A DNA stretch of 64,000 nt, from NCBI RefSeq assembly GCF_963678635.1, contig NC_087066.1:49655581-49719580 (forward strand), read 5' to 3'. Position numbers and translations under genes: made by a program. The notes below the pieces were generated by a model. The model was not told the DNA's origin. It saw only the letters and a list, made by a program, of their open reading frames with translations, and did no database searches. The stretch comes from Symsagittifera roscoffensis. Its lineage: Eukaryota > Xenacoelomorpha > Acoela > Convolutidae. Shown here in pieces: positions 59,636 through 64,000 of the stretch (its first letter is position 1; each line of letters opens with the position of its first letter).

Positions 59636-60028
59636 AGGAGAGATAGAAAAAATAGATGAAACAGCTGACACATCATAGCACGTGACTTCAGGAAGGGGGT
59701 TAGGGGTGAGGGTGATGGTGGGGGGATGGTGAGGTGAATCGATCCCTGCACTCTTTCATCTCGTCTCTGACTGCTGCCTGTTGGCAATTTAAAAAGCAAA
59801 ACAGATGAAAGTGCCGACAGAGTGGGAAAAATAACTATGATGACTGTTCTTTTTTCCATTTTGTTGAGTAATAAACATTCCTACACATGCGCCTACATGA
59901 GCAAAAAATGTGATTTTGTTTTTAAAGGGAACACGAATTCATTCTCTTTTGAGATAAACGATGATTGTGAATTGTTAACCGGTTTTATTTATAGCAGATA
60001 ATAGTAGGATGCATGCAGGAACAAATTC
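58149..60028. other. Intergenic stretch with microsatellites
   Basis: It contains a C-rich tract (58203-58231), an AGCGC tandem (58654-58679) and a GA microsatellite (59594-59645). No gene recognised. Confidence 0.45.
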
Positions 60029-60562
60029 AAACAAGACTGCTCATATCAGGGCGAAGCCCTGAATGTTCCGACTACCTTTTAAGGTTTATCGAGCAGTAAT
60101 AACATTAAAAAATTAAATATAAGAAAAAATAACATGAAATTTTTTTTTTCTAAAATTTGAAATTTTTTATGAAAATCATCCCCCACACGCCATATAAAGT
60201 ACAAAAGTATAAATTTCGCTTCTTGTAACAAACCAATTATGGCAAATAAGCTTCTTTCAAACAATTTGGAACGATTTCTTAGACGGATTAACTCTCCGCT
60301 TACGCGTTGATAGCGCGAAATATATCGCGCATTAATTGTCCCAAATTTGCCAAAATGGCAATCTTTAAACCCCCGTAACTTTACAAAAAATGATCACAGG
60401 TGAAATAACTTTTCAAATTTGAGCTCAGAACAACAACACCTTTCGAGTGATATAAAAAAATTCCGTCAAAAATGGCTAGTTAAAAAGTCGAAATTTGTCT
60501 GAAGAAAAAAAACCCACCCCAAGCACAATTATTCCGTTACTTTCGCATCGAAAGTCGGAACA
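60029..60562 (+). repeat. R1 repeat, full-length copy (~534 bp)
   Basis: Very similar to the copy at 48791: AACAAGACTGCTC start, GGGCGAAGCCC hairpin, ACACGCCATATAAAG, AACGATTTCTTAGACGG, and the end TTTCGCATCGAAAGTCGGAACA. Confidence 0.8.
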
Positions 60563-60837
60563 ACAATGTCGTTGAAGGCAGCATAGAATAATCTAATTGG
60601 TAAATTAAATTTGGACCGGATTTGGGGAGGAAAAGAAGTGACGCTTACTTTTTCAGGGACTCGGCCAACCTAGAAAAGTCCTTTTTTTCGATTCTAGCAA
60701 TCGACCAAACAACTTTTCAAAGAAAACTCAGAAAAACTTGAAACAAGCTAGAGATCAATGCTATGCTTTCACTCAAATACAACATTCATTTTTCATGCAT
60801 AAAAAACTGCATAAAAAGTTTCAGAGAATAAAAAGAC

Positions 60838-61900
60838 AGCTCGATTATCAGGGCGGAGCCTTGAAATTTTTGATAGCACTTTATGGCCATTAAAATCTTT
60901 TGCCAGAAAAATTGATTAAAAAACCGAGAAAAAAAGCAGAAGAAAAGAGCTTAATTTTATCTCTAGAGTGCTATGTAAAAACCAATTAACTTGGCTCAAT
61001 TCATTTGAGTCGATTTAGACCGTCCTTAACGTGTGTTGTAAGAACGCAGTTTATCGCGCGCTAATTATATCAAAGGCACCAGTTTAGCTATTTTAAAACC
61101 GCCATAAAATTACAAAAAAAAACTATCACAAGTGACAAAATTTTCACAAATGACTTCCGGATAACAAAATCCGTCTAATTTTTTCGCTTTTCATTTTTTG
61201 TTGAGCAATAAACGTTCCTACGCAGGCGCCTACAAGAGCAAAAATGGTCGTTTCGACTTTTAAAAGCAACAAGACTTCATTCTTTTTTGAGGCAAAAAAC
61301 GATTGTGAATTGTTAAATTGGTTTGTTCAATGCCTTTAATAAAAAATTGTATGCGCAATGAAAATCAAAAATGTCAATGAAAACAAAGTAAATTTATCTA
61401 AAAGGTAGTTTAATTTTTACCAGATCTGAAGGTGGTGGGGAGGGTAAAATTTGATGCTTACTATTGTCACAAATTAGAGATCAGATTGCTGCAGTGAGTC
61501 AAATCGAACATTCTTTTTTTTCTATTGTTCTAACTAAGAATTAAAAATTGCAAAAGAACTTTTCGTAGAAGCTGTGAATATTCTGACAGCACTTTGAGGC
61601 CAATCAAAAAGTTTGTTGGAAAAAGTGATACAAATAGTCCGAAAAAAGAAAAGCATTTTGTTCATTTTATTTTGCACGCCATGAAAAGATTAAATTACTT
61701 GCGTCAATTAATTTTGAGTCAATTTAGAACGCCTCTTGCGTTTGCTATAAGAACGCAGTAAACTGCGCGTTAATTATCCCAAACTGGCCAAACGAGTCCC
61801 TTTGAAACCCCAATTGTTTTATAGAAAACAATCACATGTAAAAAATCACATTTTACCTCCGGACTTCAAAATCTGTCTCTTTTCAAATTACCACCTCTAC
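60838..61900 (+). repeat. Two strongly diverged R1-like copies
   Basis: At 60838-61180 and 61570-61885 the order of blocks matches R1 (CTCG..TCAGGGCGGAGCC-like start in the first, a GACAGCACTTT.AGGCC block in both, AAGAACGCAGT, CGCGC.TTAATT, AAACC.C.AT, then CCGGA.T..AAAATC). They may be a second subfamily. Confidence 0.5.
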
Positions 61901-62139
61901 GTGAAGTTACAAAAAAAAAGTTTGTGTAAAAATTGTTTGTACGGCAGTTTGCATGAAAGACATTTTGACGCTGACACAATTTATTGCAGTTATGAACATC
62001 AAAACTGATTTTAAATAAGCTTTTAAAAATTGAACTTCAGAAAAAACTAATATGGGGAAGAAAAATTAGACTTTTTTGAATAGTACGAAAATGTTTGTCG
62101 AAAAAAAATTTTGTTGCAAAATTTAAGAAAGAACAACCC
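61901..62139. other. Intergenic stretch
   Basis: Nothing recognised. Confidence 0.4.
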
Positions 62140-62400
62140 AAAACATAAACATACCGTCAATTCTGCATCAGTTAAAACAATTATCAGTTTTTCTTCTTTT
62201 TTTCCAGTTTGATCAATCGATTCAACATAATTAGTCAATACAGACTAAATTAGCATGAAAACAAAACAGATTGCTATCAATTAAAACTAACAGATTCTGC
62301 TGGAATCGAACCGCCGATCTCCCTTGTACTCTAGTACTCTCTTGTCTGCGCCATACTTTATCGAATATCTCGAAGCCTAGCTAGCAGTAAAACAACTATA
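62140..62400 (-). repeat. tRNA-derived SINE-like repeat, copy 1
   Basis: On the - strand, TGGCGCAGACAAG (62353-62341) resembles a pol III A box, and GGTTCGATTCC (62312-62302) is a perfect B box. The tRNA-like head is followed by a ~150-bp body. It is about 90% identical to the copy at 63740. It lacks a convincing cloverleaf, so it is not called a tRNA gene. Confidence 0.65.
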
Positions 62401-63739
62401 TTTGCTGTTAAACTTCAAATGCTATTCAGTAAAAATGTCACAAGGTAAAAAGGTTATTGAAATTTTTTTACCGCTATAAAAAACTTCTGACAACGGGTTT
62501 AGCATCTTGAACATGATCGCTCAGTTTTTTTCTTAGCCCTAGCCACCTATAAAAACAGCTATAGAAGCTAATAAATCGTCAATGCTTGGAAATGTACCAG
62601 AAGAGCCACCAAATGAGCCATTTTTGCAATTTAATTTGGAAAACAAAAACGAGTTTGTAAAATAACACTCCGCTTTGCTTTATTAAATATCATAGAAGTA
62701 TTAAAAAGTTCAGTATACTGTGATATTTATTTGAAAATTCAGACTCCTACTAATTGTTAAAAGAATACTATTCCTATCATGAAAACCTCTCCATCCAATC
62801 CTTCCCCCTCCAACAAAAAATGAAAAAAGCAATCAAAATTGGAATGTCTTTTTATATTTGAGCTCAATGGAATGATATCTTGCAGTTATTAAAAAAAATT
62901 GTTCAAAACATTTGATTCAAAGGACGAAGTTGGCCAGAGGAAAAAGTAAACCACCCAAGCAACAGCAAAGCATCTTTATAAAGCAATTTCAATAGCAATT
63001 CGGGCCTTTTTGGTTTATACCCACCTAAGTAATGCAAAAGAAAATCGATTTTTTTTTGCAACATAAATGTACCAATCTTACAAAAAAAGCAAGATAGTAA
63101 CATGGTGAGGCGAAAATTTGTCGTAAGCGACAACTGATAGTTTTGAGTAAAGTTAGTAGACATTCTCTCTCAGTGGCGAGTCATTTTCGTAAACAGTTTG
63201 TGTCCCGGTTCTGGCAAGCACGCTACACGTATCAGCCCGATTGCAGCATATTGGTATAACATTTCTAATTAACGATGATGTGAGTTGCCACTTTTTCGAA
63301 AAATTTCGAAATGTCGCGTTCGATCAATTGTAGTTTTCGAACGGTTGTCGCCTCACGTATTAAAATGTGGCTGATAAAACTAAACAAGGAAGTTCAGGTA
63401 ATTCAGTCTCAAATTGGTTGTTTTTTTCCTTTTGTGCCGTTCGCTCTTCACAAAATTTTATAAAAAGAAACCTGAACGCATTTTGAATTTCTTTGTAGAT
63501 ATTTTTCTCAATACTTCCAACCTGATTGAATAAGAAGGATGTCAGCACAGAAGTTTCAAAAAAATTGATTCAATTTTGTAGTAAAGATTTTTTTTTGTTT
63601 TCAAAAGGATATTACGAAAAAAAATCGGGTTCTGCATCAAAACGAGATAAAACATCGAAAACTTGTCTCCGCGTGGAGAATAACTGCTTAGATAAACTGC
63701 AATTTTTGTGATTTTTGAAGAAATTTTTTCAATAGAAAA
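62401..63739. other. AT-rich intergenic stretch
   Basis: Short open frames only. Nothing recognised. Confidence 0.4.
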
Positions 63740-64000
63740 AACAACCCAAAATATAAAAATACCTTCGATTCTGCATCAGTTAAAACAATTATCAATATTT
63801 CTTCTTTTTGTCCAGTTTGATAAATCGATTCAACATAATTAGTCAAGACAGATTAAATTAGCATGAAAACAAAACAGATTGCTATCAACTAAAACTAACA
63901 GATTCTGCTGGAATCGAACCGCCGATCTTCCTTGTACTCCAGTACTCTCTTGCATGCGCCATAATTTATCGAATTTTTCGAAGCCTAGCTAGCGGTAAAT
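63740..64000 (-). repeat. tRNA-derived SINE-like repeat, copy 2
   Basis: Second copy of 62140-62400 in the same orientation, with the B box at 63920-63910. It reaches the window edge, so its full length is unknown. Confidence 0.65.

Noticed and set aside
62302-62353. tRNA gene
   Set aside because: Pol III boxes are present but no good cloverleaf or anticodon arm could be drawn, and the whole 260-bp unit is repeated, so SINE is a better call.

Overview
The window is nuclear DNA from an invertebrate-type metazoan. The only recognisable host gene (40338-42180, +) is a PIM-family Ser/Thr kinase with two short GT-AG introns and a long Ser/Thr/Gln-rich tail. PIM kinases are animal proteins, known from vertebrates, nematodes and other phyla. 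Nothing in the window fixes the species. Most of the rest is AT-rich DNA filled with transposable elements, and there is one 200-N assembly gap (57949-58148).

Positions 1-23285 hold a nest of retrotransposons. A decayed Ty3/gypsy element 'B' on the + strand (zinc knuckle and protease 2126-2985; RT, RNase H and integrase 19433-23285) is cut in its pol gene by a second, much larger Ty3/gypsy element 'A' on the - strand (2986-19432, 16.4 kb). Read along the - strand, A has a 5' LTR with a TATA box (19432-18552) and a 2.9 kb non-coding leader full of GGAGGGT/ACCCTCC heptamers and two co-varying hairpins. Next come gag with two CCHC knuckles, a protease ORF whose ATG overlaps the gag stop (TGATG), RT-RNase H, and an integrase with an unusually long spacer in front of it. 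Two accessory ORFs follow: ORF3, whose C-terminal half resembles a macro domain, and ORF4, a coiled-coil protein with a C-terminal SGNH (GDSL) hydrolase domain. A ends in a rearranged, truncated 3' LTR. A third LTR copy (1244-2125), in the opposite orientation, looks like the 3' LTR of another A-family copy running off the left edge.

Positions 23286-40337 hold a decayed FLYWCH/MULE transposase, two hAT-type MITEs with 8-bp target duplications, copies of two unnamed repeat families (R1 and R2), a 386-bp tandem duplication and long AT-rich stretches. Positions 40338-42180 hold the PIM kinase. Positions 42181-64000 hold more R1 copies, a pair of ~700-bp dispersed repeats, a LINE reverse-transcriptase relic, a 115-bp-arm hairpin, a better preserved FLYWCH/MULE transposase running into the gap, and two copies of a tRNA-derived SINE-like repeat.

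The most interesting object is element A: a giant gypsy element with a macro-like ORF and an SGNH-hydrolase ORF, unusual gag-protease and protease-RT junctions, and a leader made of repeated units with fixed motif spacing. This copy carries nonsense codons and frameshifts, so it is a fossil of the system and not an active one.
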